A stretch of 64,000 nt of DNA from Echinarachnius parma (GCA_037951105.1 JBAMJV010001285.1:154888-218887); one strand, 5' to 3'. Counted from the stretch's first letter, positions 35,094 through 47,515 are shown. Notes: a model not told the origin generated them from the sequence alone. Translations and numbers: made by a program.

Positions 35094-35590
35094 CCCCCCC
35101 ACTCTCCCCTTCTTCTTCTTCCCACTCTCCCCTTTTTCTTCTTCCCACTCTCCCCTTTTTCTTCTTCCCACTCTCCCCTTCTTCTTCCCACTATCCCCTT
35201 CTTCTTCCCACTCTCCCCTTCTTCTTCTTCCCACTCTCCCCTTTTTCTTCTTCCCACTATCCCCTTCTTCTTCTTCTTCCCACTCTCCCCTTCTTCTTCT
35301 TCCCACACTCCCCTTCTTCTTCTTCCCACTCTCCCCTTTTTCTTCTTCCCACTCTCCCCTTCTTCTTCCCACTATCCCCTTCTTCTTCCCACTCTCCCCT
35401 TCTTCTTCTTCCCACTCTCCCCTTTTTCTTCTTCCCACTCTCCCCTTCTTCTTCTTTTTCCCACTATCCCCTTCTTCTTCCCACTATCCCCTTCTTCTTC
35501 CCACTCTCCCCTTCTTCTTCCCACTCTCCCCTTCTTCTTCTTCCCACTCTCCCCTTTTTCTTCTTCCCACTCTCCCCTTCTTCTTCTCTC
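35094..35590. repeat. CCCACTCTCCCCTTCTTC minisatellite
   Basis: Units of about 20-26 bp, CCCACT(C/A)TCCCCTT followed by one to four CTT, about twenty in a row, directly beside the TTC tract and evidently derived with it. Pure pyrimidine strand apart from the A in each unit. Confidence 0.9.
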
Positions 35591-35930
35591 TCTTCCTCTT
35601 CTGTTCTTTATTGCTTCTTGCTCATCTCCATACATTTTCTCTTTCTCCATCTCTCACCCTTTCTCTTCATTTGAGTCTTTATTTTTCTTCCTTTTACTCT
35701 CTCTTTATCCCTATTTCTCCCCCTTTAATCATTCTCCATTGCCTTTTCACTTTTACATGGTACAAAATGTATGTGACATAACAACAATCGATAATCCTTG
35801 CCTCTCCCTCTCTCCTCTCTCTCTTCCTTTCTTCCTTACTCACCATCTTTCTCCGTCTCCCCCTCTCCGTCTCTCCCAATTATTCCCCCTCGCTTTTCCT
35901 TTTCACCTTTACATTGTACGTACATGACAT
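35591..35930. repeat. CT-rich tail with duplicated TTACATxGTAC module
   Basis: CTTTTCACTTTTACATGGTA near 35744 and CTTTTCACCTTTACATTGTA near 35899 are followed by ATGACATxACxACAA blocks, so a segment of about 155 bp is duplicated within CT-rich DNA. Confidence 0.5.
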
Positions 35931-37740
35931 GACGACAACCGACAACCGACGTGCATGCCAGCGATCATATATGAATTCGGGATGCACATTCATGTAACCC
36001 AGACATCCAGCAGGCGGACCCAGGGTTTGCTGCAGCGCTAGCGCCAGCGCTAGCTAGTGCACTAAGCTCCAAAATACAGTACACAATGTTGTCCTAAACC
36101 CCCGTACACAAACATATACTCATGTATGTACACTGTATGTATTGCCACAGCATACTAATCTATCATGGGCCCTTTCCACCTTGAGATAGATTTATGAATT
36201 ATGCAGAAAGCACTCGAGTAGAGAGAGAATTTTTTTTTCTTTCTTGCTCATAAGTTTGTGAGTGTCCGAATTAAAACATACATCGGAGTATGACATGTAC
36301 TATAGGATCTGAGATGTTAATCTTTTGAATTAAAGATGAAGATTGAACAAATATAATTCATTTTTCATTTCATTTATTAACCCATAAAAACAGTACAGCA
36401 AATCGCAAGTCGAGACATGAATACATTGTTTTATGGTTCGGACCATTAAAAAAGCATAGCTTGTACAAAAAATGGCCCTATATTTGATATTAATAAAGAA
36501 CTGCATAGTAATTGGAAACATCATTTATTATAATCCTCTAAAATAGTGTTTTGATGTTTCGTTTTGAAGTATCTAGTATCTACGAATATGATACTCAGTC
36601 GACATGTGTCCTTCAAAACATACCCGTTTTGTTAATATTAGAGAATTGTGAGTGAGCGTTTTTGTTTGTTTGAATTCCGTGTGAAGGTTATATTTTTTTT
36701 GTTGGCTTTCGAAATGATTGCTACTCAATTGCCTACAGTTGCCCATGCATATATTGTATAATTTCATTACATTTTGGAATATAGCTATATAATTTCATAA
36801 TTCAGAATTGTCACACTTCTTTAAAATGGTTCGCATAATAAATAAATATATTATGATGTACTTTTGGGTGAACTATGCACATACAAAAGGAACCCCCCCC
36901 CCCGCGTCTCCCTACAACAAAACAACATTCATCCCACCCCTATCTCACAATGGTACGAACCATTCGTGCATCGTAAATGCATCTCTAGATACATACGGTG
37001 GTATAAAACAACTGGGCGCTGCCGATTCGCCTTAAAACCGTGGCATAAACCAATTGCTGCGCACTGTAAAAACCGCAACCGTATAGAAGCTTCCATTTGA
37101 CCGAAGCGGTTTGCGAGTTAAATTAATGGATCCGCCCTTGATAGTAATTTCATTATCATCCTAGAATGCGGCCATTTGGTAATAGGCTCAAGGTCAAATC
37201 CAGGTGGAGCAGAATTATTTGTTTTATTTTTATTTCATCCTCCCCCTCAACCTCTGTCAATTTCTTCTGGTTTTTTGTTTTGTTTTTAAATGCATTAAAC
37301 GGATGAATAGATGCGCATTTGTTTTGGTCACGAAGCCCCCCAGACGATCCTGGCGCTATTAATTCACTCTTCTTCGAGACTAATTTCATTTTGTCCCTGA
37401 CCTCCCCAAGGCGGTGTATGGTGTCTGTCTGTCTGTGTGTGTGTGCACACACACACGCGTTTGTGTGTTTATCGTTTTGAATTGGCTTGCCTCAGAGGCT
37501 GATGTTAATGAGCTAAAATGCTGGGAGTTATAACACCTAGAGGTTGAAACAATTATTCCTTAAATACGTTGCATTTATAGGACACACGGACATGCTTTGA
37601 TATATAAAATTGAAGTTTAAAGGAAAGTTTATTTTGGTTTTATACAGGAGTTAAAAAAAAAATCACTGTATAATATAAGGGATATACTGGTCAGTTTATT
37701 GCAAGGAGAGATATAGCGAGCTAGAAAAGGAGGCTAACAG
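35931..37740. other. low-repeat DNA
   Basis: No gene recognised. Small items: AGCGCTAGCGCCAGCGCTAG at 36034-36053 is a near-palindrome, a short C run sits at 36893-36903, and GTGTGTGTGTGCACACACAC from about 37435 is a GT/AC palindrome. Confidence 0.4.
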
Positions 37741-37751
37741 GATTTGGACAT

Positions 37752-38077
37752 AGCCCATTGCCTTGTAACGTTTCTTCGGAGCCACCAAAAATTAATGAAA
37801 GTACAATTTTGATAGCCCAAATGGGCTAATATTTTCATCGTTGACAGTTCTTGCTATCTTGTATTCTTCCTTGTCAAACGTCATCAATAGTTGCAATTTT
37901 TAATCAATGAAGGTAGTGTGTTTTTGAATGAAAATCATTTTTCATATGTATTTTATGTGTCTAGTAAATCTTTTGTGAAGGTCACCAAACATTGAGAGGA
38001 AATTATTTTAATACTGGCCCACATAGGTCACCAGCAGAACAAAAAAGTAAGTGGGAAGTCTTATTACCTAGCATTGC
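37752..38077. mobile_element. degenerate GGCCC-family element
   Basis: AGCCCATTGCCTTGTAACG and GGAGCCACCAAAAATTAATG at the left and GTCACCAGCAGAACAAAAAA with ACCTAGCATTGCAATT at the right follow the family order but are strongly decayed. Confidence 0.45.
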
Positions 38078-38399
38078 AATTATTCATGACGATGGGGAAA
38101 AACATAGTTTGACCTTGGATTGACCACACTTCAAAAGTGTATCATCTAGCTTCAATATTTGTGTCAAATTTGTTTGCGGCCATTTGCCTCCTGAAATGTA
38201 GAGAAAATGGGAAAATGAAAATATTTGAGTAACTTTTAAACAAAGATGCAAGTATATAGTCCCCACTTGACCTAGCCAGGGCGAAATATGAGACTTACGT
38301 GCATGTGTGTGTGTGTTTTTGTGCAAAGTTTTCTTTGTATTGTTCCGCTGATGAAAGGAGAGCATAATAACGAAAATACTGGCATTTCCATTGTGACTT

Positions 38400-38780
38400 G
38401 ACGAAGAAGAAGAAGAAAAGGGAAGAGGAGAGAGAAAAGGAGAATTTCAGAAAAAATAACTCGGAATGAAAAGAAAGAAAAATAAAGTTGCGGAGATCAG
38501 ATTAGCGGAACAAAGAAAATATGAGAGGGTTCAGCGAGTATTGTGTGGTTGGTAACCCGCCACCCCTGACTCAATACCCTACTTACCGAGCTGAATCGAA
38601 CTGTATCATCTCGCGGACGTGGAACTCCTTTCTCCGCTATATTTGCGCTCGCCTTTCTTGTCGTGACCTTTGCACCTCGTAAATCATTGCCGGGGGAATT
38701 GCGGCGTGACGCATTGTTGTTGTGTGCCCGAGCGTGCCCTCGCTCCGTTTAATGTGTTGTGGGAAACCATACATTAAGTG
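38400..38780. promoter_or_regulatory. repeat-free, CpG-containing stretch with a DR1-like site
   Basis: Less AT-rich than its surroundings, with CGCGGACG, TGCGGCGTGACGC and CCGAGCGTGCCCTCGCTCCG. TGACCTTTGCACC at 38664-38676 resembles a DR1 nuclear-receptor site. No frame or splice site is supported. Regulatory function is a guess from composition. Confidence 0.2.
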
Positions 38781-39313
38781 GTTATTTTTTTTGTATTATG
38801 TTTGTTGACCCGAAATTCAATTATTTATTTATTTTGCAACCATTATGTTTTGTGTCGCACGTTTTTTTTATGCGTAGAGGAGTGCGGTGTCTCAAACTTT
38901 TCACACACATACATGTAGCTTGCACCGTAAACTAATCATTTTTTTAATGTTCGTTCACCGTGTACTTAATGGAATTGGTAGTGTTTTCATGTTTCAATCT
39001 TGTCTGTTTGAACTTTGATCGTGCTTTAAAAAAAAAAAAAAATAACCAGGGCCCACTATTCATGAAACCTCACTTGCTTCCTTTCTATTTCTACGTCTAT
39101 ATTTTAGATGATAGGACAACACCAGATTACGGTTAATTAGTGGTTAATTAGTGGTTAACCAGGTAATTAACCATAATTTGAAGTTACTTTATAACCCCAA
39201 TCATCTAAATGCAATATCTAGCATGGAACTATTAAAGCTAACATGGTTTGAAGAATATGTGCCCAGGGTGCTACATGTATGTATCCTTTTGTGGAACTGC
39301 ACAGCCCATCATG

Positions 39314-39553
39314 CAATGCTCAAAATTATCACAGCTCCACTGGCCCAAGGCCAGCTTTGGGCCACAAAATTTCATTGTAGCTTAATTTTCACTGGCCCAA
39401 ATGGACAACCAAATATGACACCATTTTCAATGTTTTCTTTGTTTGAGGCCACCAGATTCAGGTTTCGGGCCACTTGAATTTGACAAAATCTTGTTTTGAC
39501 TTGCCCAACTAGGCTACATGCAGGGCAAACAAGTTAATTTCTAGCAAATGTTG
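39314..39553. mobile_element. GGCCC-rich hAT-like element
   Basis: Left end CAATGCTCAAAATTATCAC; right end, reverse-complemented, CAACATTTGCTAGAAATTAAC shortened here to CAACATTTGCTAGAAATT. CATCATG is directly repeated outside both ends (39307-39313 and 39554-39560). The interior has ACTGGCCCAAGGCCAGC and TTTCGGGCCACTTGAATT. Confidence 0.75.
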
Positions 39554-40380
39554 CATCATGGCAAGTCAATTAAGTAAAAAAGTAACAAAAATAATAGCCT
39601 GTTAGCCCTAGTAGGTACCTTCTTGCTCCCCACCCCCACCCCCTCCCCCCCCCCCCTGTTCCTCTTACTTTCCACTCTCCATTTGTAGTCCTCCAACCAC
39701 CCCATTTGTAAATTGCATCATAGGTTGCGATTGTGTCTGCGAGCACGTTCACTAGAAACAAAGTGTGCCCTGCATTTGAACCCGCCGTAGAAATAAAGGG
39801 GTAGAATGAAAACAAAACGAAAAAGAGAAATCCTGCCGCGGCAGGTTGGGGAGATAAGGTGTTAAGCCGGTGAACTAATATTTTGCCCTTCCCCACCTAT
39901 CCCGTCCCCATTCACGTTTCATGTATGATAGGAGAATTATTGTATTAAATGATGGACATGTATGATTCAAATGTGTTAAATACTCTCCAGAGAGTTTAAT
40001 ACCCCAAAATTAAATAAAAACACAATGACGTATATAGATCTTAATGACGTATAGATCTTATCCTAAGTATAATTGGTATGCAGAATATGAGCATTGCTGT
40101 AATTGACTAATTTGATTATTCCATATATAATCTGAGTAATTTTCTGACCCAATACGTATAGAAATTTGTCTCATCTCAGAATGTCAAATTGCAATTATAT
40201 GCTTCCATTTACAATGGTGCGATGTAAATTTTGATGTTGTCTTTTTAATATGATTGTTGATGCATTTCATGCAATTAACGAGGCAGGTGGGAATTTGAAT
40301 GTGTGACCTAGTTCCGATAGATGTAGTTCAATTATATAAAGTGCATCCGATCTTTGCTATAATAGTGTAGTACTACATGC
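39554..40380. other. unassigned DNA with a C-rich run
   Basis: A CCCCACCCCCTCCCCCCCCC run lies at about 39630-39657. The 108-residue reverse frame over it (Gly/Arg/Trp-rich) is a composition artefact. Nothing else supported. Confidence 0.4.
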
Positions 40381-40754
40381 TTAAAGGGATCTAGTAACAT
40401 TGTTAAAATCCTCAAAGCTTACTTGGTACTCTTACGGTTCTCACATACCTAATTGTATTTGTAATTACTGATCGAAGAAGCACATGTGGATCATCTTTCG
40501 GTTTTTAAAATGTTCTCTTCCGCTATAAAGATATGTATGATTGAAGCATTCAGATGTATAATTATCTAGTGGATAATAATAACTGTGCATAACGTTGGTT
40601 ATATCACTTGACATCTTCGCTCATATGACATTCATTTACCACAATATTTGTATACATCACTCATAGACATATCAGATATTAGGAGACATATTAGATCACA
40701 GAAATACACATTTTCATTATCAACCATTTCCACAAAGTTACTAGGTCCCTTTAA
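40381..40754 (-). mobile_element. MITE family A, full copy
   Basis: TTAAAGGGATCTAGTAACAT with TTGTTAAAATCCTCAAAGC (inverted 3' end) to CACAAAGTTACTAGGTCCCT then TTAA, 374 bp. Confidence 0.85.
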
Positions 40755-41098
40755 TATTGATATAAACTGTACATGTGTAGGTTTAATGTCCGGTCATATG
40801 GTCACGGCAAAAAAAAAAAAATGAAACAAGCCGGTTGATATCCAATTTCCTGTGTGCTTGCTTCAGATTTTTAATTATTAATTTATTGATCTGGTCGAGT
40901 TCAAACTATAGACCCATATAATTGATACAGTTTGGATTTGACCTTCATACACAAATCTTTGTTTATAATGGGTTTCATCAACGATAGATTTGTTACACTC
41001 TTTAATTTCATATTTCATATTGATTATAATTATATCATTCTCAAATAATAGCAGATGAGGTGTAGTGCTTTTGAACGATGTTTTATATTGTTTTAACT

Positions 41099-41446
41099 AA
41101 ACTGTGTAATATATTATATGTATGCTTTTATATAACTGGACCATGTTGCAAAACACTAAACTGTAATATATTATATGTATGTTTTTATATAACTGGACCA
41201 TGTTGCAAAACACTAAACTGTAATATATTATATGTATGTTTTTATATAACTGGACCATGTTGCAAAACACTAAACTGTAATATATTATATGTATGTTTTT
41301 ATATAACTGGACCATGTTGCAAAACACTAAACTGTAATATATTATATGTATGTTTTTATATTTTATATAACTGGACCATGTTGCAAAACACTAAACTGTA
41401 ATATATTATATGTATGTTTTTATATAACTGGACCATGTTGCAAAAC
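41099..41446. repeat. 57-bp minisatellite, six units
   Basis: Unit AAACTGTAATATATTATATG, TATGTTTTTATATAACTGGA, CCATGTTGCAAAACACT. Units 2-4 are identical; unit 5 has a short TATATTTTA insertion. Because 57 is a multiple of three, frames stay open on both strands and mimic a repetitive protein. Confidence 0.95.
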
Positions 41447-41952
41447 GGTTTTATTCTGATTATCCTGTTGAAATATGTTCTAATAAATAAATAAATATCA
41501 GAGATCAAATTTGACAGCCAATAATACATATTTTAGTGTGAAGAGTGTTCAATTTTGAACAAGCATGTCATGTAATCGAAGGAAACTGAATTTATCTTCA
41601 ATCACGACTGACAAAATCAAACATATATTCGATTGGCATACATACATGAGCAAATATATCAGTATATGCGAACAAATATTTGTTAACAATTCTCTAGATA
41701 AGCGTCCTTTTCTTACCCTTGCTACCTTGGAATGTGTTATATAGGTTGGATTGCGTGCCTTCGACAACATTTAAGAAAGATAGCTGTGGATGAGGCAGAT
41801 ATGAATTGACTCCACAATTAGTTTGACCTTGAATTATAAAGCAACCTTCCTCTTTGATGTATTGCCCTCTTCTGCTGCTTTGATATATCCCATCTTAATG
41901 TGCATTTTGATATATCATCTTTATCTGCGTATTTATACATTTTCTTTTGAAG

Positions 41953-42051
41953 GAGGCTTAAATACAGAAAATGGGAAAGAGATTTTTTTCCCGAAAAATG
42001 TAATTTCGATTGGAGAAAGAACTCAAATTGATATAGATGGTGCCATAAAAG
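41953..42051 (+). CDS. candidate internal exon, 99 nt, phase 1-1
   Basis: A pyrimidine-rich stretch ends in TTTTCTTTTGAAG at 41952, and GTATGT follows at 42052. Between them one frame is open, reading GLNTENGKEIFFPKNVISIG then ERTQIDIDGAIK, a mixed-composition, protein-like peptide unlike the low-complexity shadow frames around it. The exon begins and ends one base into a codon, so it could be skipped or added without shifting the frame. Symmetric 1-1 exons are common in modular extracellular proteins, but no domain is recognised here. It is on the same strand as the exon at 6279, whose intron is phase 0, so direct splicing of the two would be out of phase and at least one exon between would be needed. 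It may also belong to a different gene. Confidence 0.45.
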
Positions 42052-42610
42052 GTATGTATATTAACTGATTGTCTATAAGATTTCCAATTTCCAGGGAATA
42101 AATGAAGGACACATCGGGTTTCCCATAGTCTGTTGCTTAAAGCTTTGAAATTTAATTAAGACAGGAGTGGCCTTGGGGAGCTTGATTTTAAATCATGTAT
42201 AATAAATGACATCATGATACGCAACAATTTTGAAGAAAACAAATAATCAAATATTGTAATAAAATAGACCGCCCAATGCACAAACATGTATACATGTATG
42301 CAAACACGGGACAGTGTTGCTCGATAAAGAAATGCAGAATATTGAAATATATTAGAAAATATGTAGCCAAATATGGCGGCTGAAGTGTGAAATTAATTGA
42401 TTTGTTTGGAGAAAAATCGTTCTTTTAAAAAGGATGACCTCTTTTTTTTATAATAAAAGAATAATATTTTATATATTTTTATAAAATAATAATATTCTTC
42501 TTTCAGGATTTGTGGGCATGGATAAATTAATATTTGACTCTCGAAAGATAATATATTGTCCCTGAACAAACTCAGCTATTGTACAATCGACTGGTGTTAC
42601 AATTAATTAA
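42052..42610. other. unassigned AT-rich DNA, probably intron
   Basis: Follows the 41953-42051 exon candidate. No further exon seen. Confidence 0.4.
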
Positions 42611-42915
42611 TAAAGGGATCTAGTAACGTTGTTGACATGTGCAAAAACTAGAAAATGGTTGATAAAATGTGTATTTCTGGGATCTGATATGTCCACTAAG
42701 TGATGCCTGAAAATTCCATGGTAAAATGAATGTCATATGACCAAGTCATTAGCAAAAATGCAAAGTGATATTTGCTAACTCATTGCATTGACTTTGTACA
42801 TGGTTATAACTATCCACTGGATAATTATAAATCTGACCACTTCAATCATACATATCTTTATAATGGAAGAGAAATTGTTTAAACTGAAAGCTGTTCCTTT
42901 ATGATGCAAACAATA
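42611..42915 (+). mobile_element. MITE family A, 3'-truncated copy
   Basis: TAAAGGGATCTAGTAACGTT, GTTGACATGTGCAAAAACTA, TATCCACTGGATAATTATAA and CATATCTTTATAATGGAAGA match the family; the GGATTTGGACAATG end is missing. Confidence 0.75.
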
Positions 42916-43139
42916 GATAAATGTGCAATGAATTGTATCTAGGCACTCTGACTTCTTCAGAAAATTCTTCGGGTTTAGGGTCAATGGAAAACTCATGTTG
43001 TACAAATATCAAACGTAGATTGGGTTAAATGGGTTAAAATATGAAGCTGAAATTCTATTTTATTTGTTGCAGTTGAACAAGGGGATTATTAAGCTGTTCA
43101 GATAAACTTGTCGAAAGAACTGGGTCAGTAGGATACTTG

Positions 43140-43580
43140 CAGATTTAATTTGGCACTTTTGACTCGGAGGGTTTAAAGCGTTGCCAAATGCTGTTACTGT
43201 TACTGATCACTATCATCTTTTTTTGACTGAACACTGGAGGCTGCTATGTTTTCCAATGGTACTGCATGAAACAAAAATGAGTTACGTAACCACTGACATA
43301 GCGGCAGAATAAAAAACAGTGGTAATATATAAACATCTTTTTATTTAAATAGTGCGTGCTCAGTTGCGATCAGTTGACGTTTCATGTGGTATACCGATGG
43401 AAAACAGCCTCCAATGGTCGGTCAAAACAGTTGATGATAGTGGTTTTAAAAAAATTGATTATTTTGATTATTAGTGATACCCAAAAGGATATAATACACA
43501 ACTAGAAGTGACATGAACAATGCACTCATCAGTAACATTAAACATGAGCAAAAATTCCAGCGTTTCCTTTCCCTTTAAAA
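43140..43580. mobile_element. dispersed repeat related to 10960-11110
   Basis: Contains GGAGGCTGCTATGTTTTCCA and an inverted counterpart GATGGAAAACAGCCTCC around a 140-bp interior, then the segment shared with 10960 (ATTATTAGTGATACCCAA, ACTAGAAGTGACATGAAC). Probably a MITE ending at the CCCTTTAAAA near 43571. Confidence 0.5.
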
Positions 43581-43617
43581 TGGGAAACAAAATAGGTTGT
43601 TGAGATGGCACGAGTTC

Positions 43618-43652
43618 AATCCCCCCACCCCCCCCCACCCCCCCCCCCCCCT
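43618..43652. repeat. poly(C) run
   Basis: C runs of 7, 7 and 16 separated by AC dinucleotides. Confidence 0.85.
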
Positions 43653-46008
43653 TCCCAATTGATCACATTCACAACCACATGTTGATATAGGTCGGCCTGG
43701 TACTCATGTGGCGCCCTTTGGCATTTGGAGCATTTGGAGCAACATTTTACTGGTTTAATGGGTCGCGTTCCATTTGTTCCATTTACCGCCTATTTCCCTC
43801 CATTGTTTTCTCTGGAGGGGGCTCGCTGGGTTGGGAATGGCAAGCATGTTGAGAATCATAGTTGTAGGCCAATTCTAATTTGATTCCTATGTTGAATGTG
43901 GATGGAATGATCCTGGAATAGATAAGTCGAAGAAATCAAGATGGGATGCCCGAATGACTTTGCTGATATCGGGTAATGATAACTATATTAGTGCATGCCA
44001 TTTCCATCCGCGCGCATATTCTTAACTTGGTAGAGAACCTTTTAGGTTTGAAAGCTCAGAGGCTTCACTTTGGTTTACATTTTGAAGAAAATTTGAATAA
44101 AGACATTATCCATTTTCACTGAATTTGCCTGTTAATTAAGATGGTTTGATACATGAATTCACCTTTTGGGATAAGATGTAATCCACCTTTTTTAGATTCA
44201 TGAATTTTACTCTCTTGAATGTCAATGAGAAATTTAATTTTTAACAATATTAAACTTGATGTCAATCCTCCTTCAAAATAAATAAAAATTGATAATGAAT
44301 GTTCTATGTTCATAGTTCATTAATCAGTAGATTTGCCTGTTCATTTAGAAGTTATGTAATATTATCAAAATAGCAAAAATTGATGAGAAAATAACTGTTG
44401 CTCAGAATTTTTACATTTGTTTATTTAAAACATACTCTTGTCTTGTTTTGATAGCCAAAAAACTTATGGTCACAATAGAAATATTTTTTTTTTTACAAAC
44501 CTGTTATAAACATTTGGTTGCCCTGCTGGGCCAGCATTAATTTTCGAGCCCTGACAATTAGTCATGTTTTTGGCATTTCATCCTTTCCAAAACTCTTCCC
44601 CCTCAAACCACTTGAAACCAGGGATTCCAAGAAAACGATTCCCGGAGGTTTAAGTTATTGTTCACTTTAGGCCAATATCTTCCCTTCTGTTTTTGTACCC
44701 CTGTTGAAATTATATAGTATATGTTTCTTATTAGTGGGTTCAAGGCTGTACAATGTAGCGAAGACAAATATCTAGGGAATACATTTTTTTCTCACCCCAA
44801 AAAAAAATTGTGAAAAATGAAAAAAATAATAAATTAAAATGATCGCCTACTAGTTGTGACTTTCGCAACTTTTCGTTACATGTTTGTGATTCACGCCAGG
44901 AAACTGAAATTCTTGTAACAAGTGATAAACAAGAGAAGAGATTTGTGAGGGGGGGGGGGGGGGGGGGCCCGGGGGGGTCTCTAAAGTTGGTGTCTTGGAG
45001 TGCTCCATGATTATCGAAACGTCGTGCTGCCCTATTGCAATTTCAGGGGTTTCCTGTCAGATAGCGATCGATGTTGCGGCTTTCCCTACCCGTTGCCGTC
45101 GAACCTAAGCCCCGTCCCATGCGAATCCTGATCATATATATAAAATATGTGTTTTACGCCGACGGAAGTGTATGCCCGCAACAATACAATCTTTGGCGAC
45201 TAATTTGCGCCATATGTTTTGCATGTTTGTTAAGTTTGTACTTGTACATTTATCTTGCAGCTCTTTATTGCTGATTTTTTTATATTTTAAGGTAACGGGT
45301 CTCTTTTTAATGCAGCTTGTTTGTATGAGTGTATAGACTGTTTTCATAACCCAATAAATGAATATAAATGCGGCCCAATTAGGTAATCAAAACTTCCGCA
45401 GGCAGGAATACGTATGCAAATATGAACTATTCTACATGTGTGTTGCTGCTTATTAAATCGCTACTGATACGAAAGAGAAAATTATGTTATCTTTATTCTG
45501 CACATTAAAATTTGAATGAAGTTTTTATACATGCCCTAAAATGAGAAAGCTTTTGTAAAGGAAATTTTCTAATTTAATATGTACTATATATTTGCTATTT
45601 GCAATCAGCTTACAATATATATGCATTGAAAGAAAAATAATGTCTGTTATTTACAAAAGGTATTAATTTTAGCTGCCAACAACTGTTAGTATTGAGAACA
45701 TTTTTTTCTTGAATGCTACTTCACTTGGAATACTAATCATATTGAGAGTTTGTTGCCCATTTTGCCACACAGGAAAATAAATAATAGGAGAAAAATATAG
45801 TCCAAAATGATTTATAGTCTGCAGAGATATGGATGAATTAAACATTTATGGGACATTTTTCTCTTCTCACTTTAATGTTGTGAGTTGATATCTTTGTGCG
45901 ACAAGCCAATGCCTTTAACATCTTTCCTCAACCACAATGTTGTTTTCATTTTTTTCACCCGGCCTATATTTAGGACAGTGAAAAATATACACGGGTGCTC
46001 AGGGCAAT
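43653..46008. other. mostly unassigned AT-rich DNA
   Basis: Contains a family fragment at about 44515-44560 (TGCCCTGCTGGGCCAGCATT, AATTTTCGAGCCCTG), a 19-base poly(G) run at 44949-44967 followed by CCCGGGGGGG, and a short CpG-containing patch at about 45065-45190 with a frame starting MLRLSLPVAVEPKPRP that lacks a splice or stop context. No gene called. Confidence 0.4.
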
Positions 46009-46022
46009 CCCCCCCCCCCCTT
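46009..46022. repeat. poly(C) run
   Basis: About twelve consecutive C. Confidence 0.8.
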
Positions 46023-46425
46023 CTCCCAAATGGCCCTAAATATCAATAGATATTTTAGATAATTGTTCCTTGATTTAAATTTGGTTTTCTCTCATTATGG
46101 ATTCTTGCCCAGATTAAAGCGAGCAAAGAGTTCATGAAATATTATTTTCGTCAGAAGCTGCAAAATCATATTCATACAAATATATAAAAAATTGAGTACA
46201 TAACTGGTGAATAAACATGATGAAAAACCTTTTAAATATATTTAATGGGTAAATAATGTGAATTGTTAAAAAGAAAATTGTTAGTTGCTTGTTGGTCCCC
46301 TTTAAAAGAAAGGCACCATCAGAATTTAATATGCGTACCTGCCAATCATACTGTACATGGCTGTTCCTCACATCTCAGCGGCGTTGTATTTATGATATGC
46401 CAGATTTAATACAGCAACTCGTAAC

Positions 46426-46930
46426 CTAGTCTACACCCATCTGGTCAACTCCCATTCTGTCTTAACTAAATTCTAACAAAATCTGAATTTACAGGCCAAG
46501 GATTATGATTATGAATCAGGATTATTATAGTTAGGAGCTGGGATTAGGGTTAGGGTTAGGATTAAGGTTGGGGTCAAGTTTTGAGCTGGGGGAAATGGAA
46601 GTTTCGGCAATCCTCTACATTATTTGTTTTCTCTTCTGGCCTGTTCGGGCAAGTCATTTAAGCATCAATTTTCAATTTTTACTTGCCCAAACAGAAAATT
46701 TACTTGCCCGCTTATTTAACTTCTAGATGAGATTTGCATGTAAGAAATTACATTCTACTCTCATAGGTGAACAGCAATGTCATTTGTCCAGTCGGGCAAC
46801 CAAACTAGACTATTTATACAATTTTACCTGCCCGACAACAATTTGTACTTGCCCCGGACAATGAATAGGACAAGTGCTAGTGTCATGTAACTCACCAAAT
46901 GAGAGGTAGACCAAATGGGTGGAGACCCAG
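46426..46930. mobile_element. TIR element with telomere-like core, with nested insertion
   Basis: Starts CTAGTCTACACCCATCTGGT and ends GTAGACCAAATGGGTGGAG, as at 3321. Inside, GGGATTAGGGTTAGGGTTAG (from about 46541) is a short TTAGGG run. The right half is enlarged by a GGGCAAG/TTGCCC-rich fragment of the hAT-like family (about 46635-46865). Confidence 0.65.
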
Positions 46931-47515
46931 TGGACGTAGACCTTTTATTACAGAGTTGGCTTGCTGGCTGTGGCAGTAACTGGCTTACCTAGCCTTGATT
47001 TCAGACTACATATATTTAACAGTTTTTTCATTGTGTTCCTGTAGTATTGAAGAACATAATGATTTGCTGAGAGTGTATACCTGCGTTTACAAATATATAA
47101 TATTGTGTTTGAGAAGTAAGAACGTAATAATAATGCATATGAATTATGGACGTGAGAATTTTTAAATCAATTCTTTAAATACACAAATTGTTGTTTTGGC
47201 ATTTGAGACGAAAATACAAATCTCAGGATCCAATAGCTTTGGGAAACAACTGTTGCGGTGAGCTTGGAATGAAGTAATAAACCGCAAAAGTTTGGGTAGC
47301 TTAATCCTAGCCTCAGACATAGGAGTTCAAGGCTATTCCCCCCTCAAGGAAATTAATTTTCATTAGAACATGTCATACTTAATCTATGTTGTGTAGGATC
47401 AATAGGTTTTTAACCCCTTCAGGACTGGTTCCCGAAAATATTCAGGCTTTGGTCTGTGGAGAATACATGTTGTAGCAAATTCAACGGGTTAATAACTAAT
47501 GATCATATAAATTAA
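46931..47515. other. unassigned AT-rich DNA
   Basis: Nothing supported. Confidence 0.4.

Noticed and set aside
34522-35781. 419-residue frame rich in Ser, and Lys/Glu/Arg frames on the other strand
   Set aside because: Produced by the TTC microsatellite and CT-rich minisatellite; all six frames stay open because the unit is 3 bp.
39151-39477. 108-residue frame
   Set aside because: Half of it is the hAT-like element at 39314.
41078-41401. Repetitive 107-residue protein with YVCFYITGPCCKTLN units
   Set aside because: The 57-bp minisatellite keeps frames open on both strands; no start or splice support.
45071-45190. Possible first exon starting MLRLSLPVAVEPKPRP
   Set aside because: Some CpG, but the ATG context is poor, no donor is visible and the frame turns AT-rich and hydrophobic.
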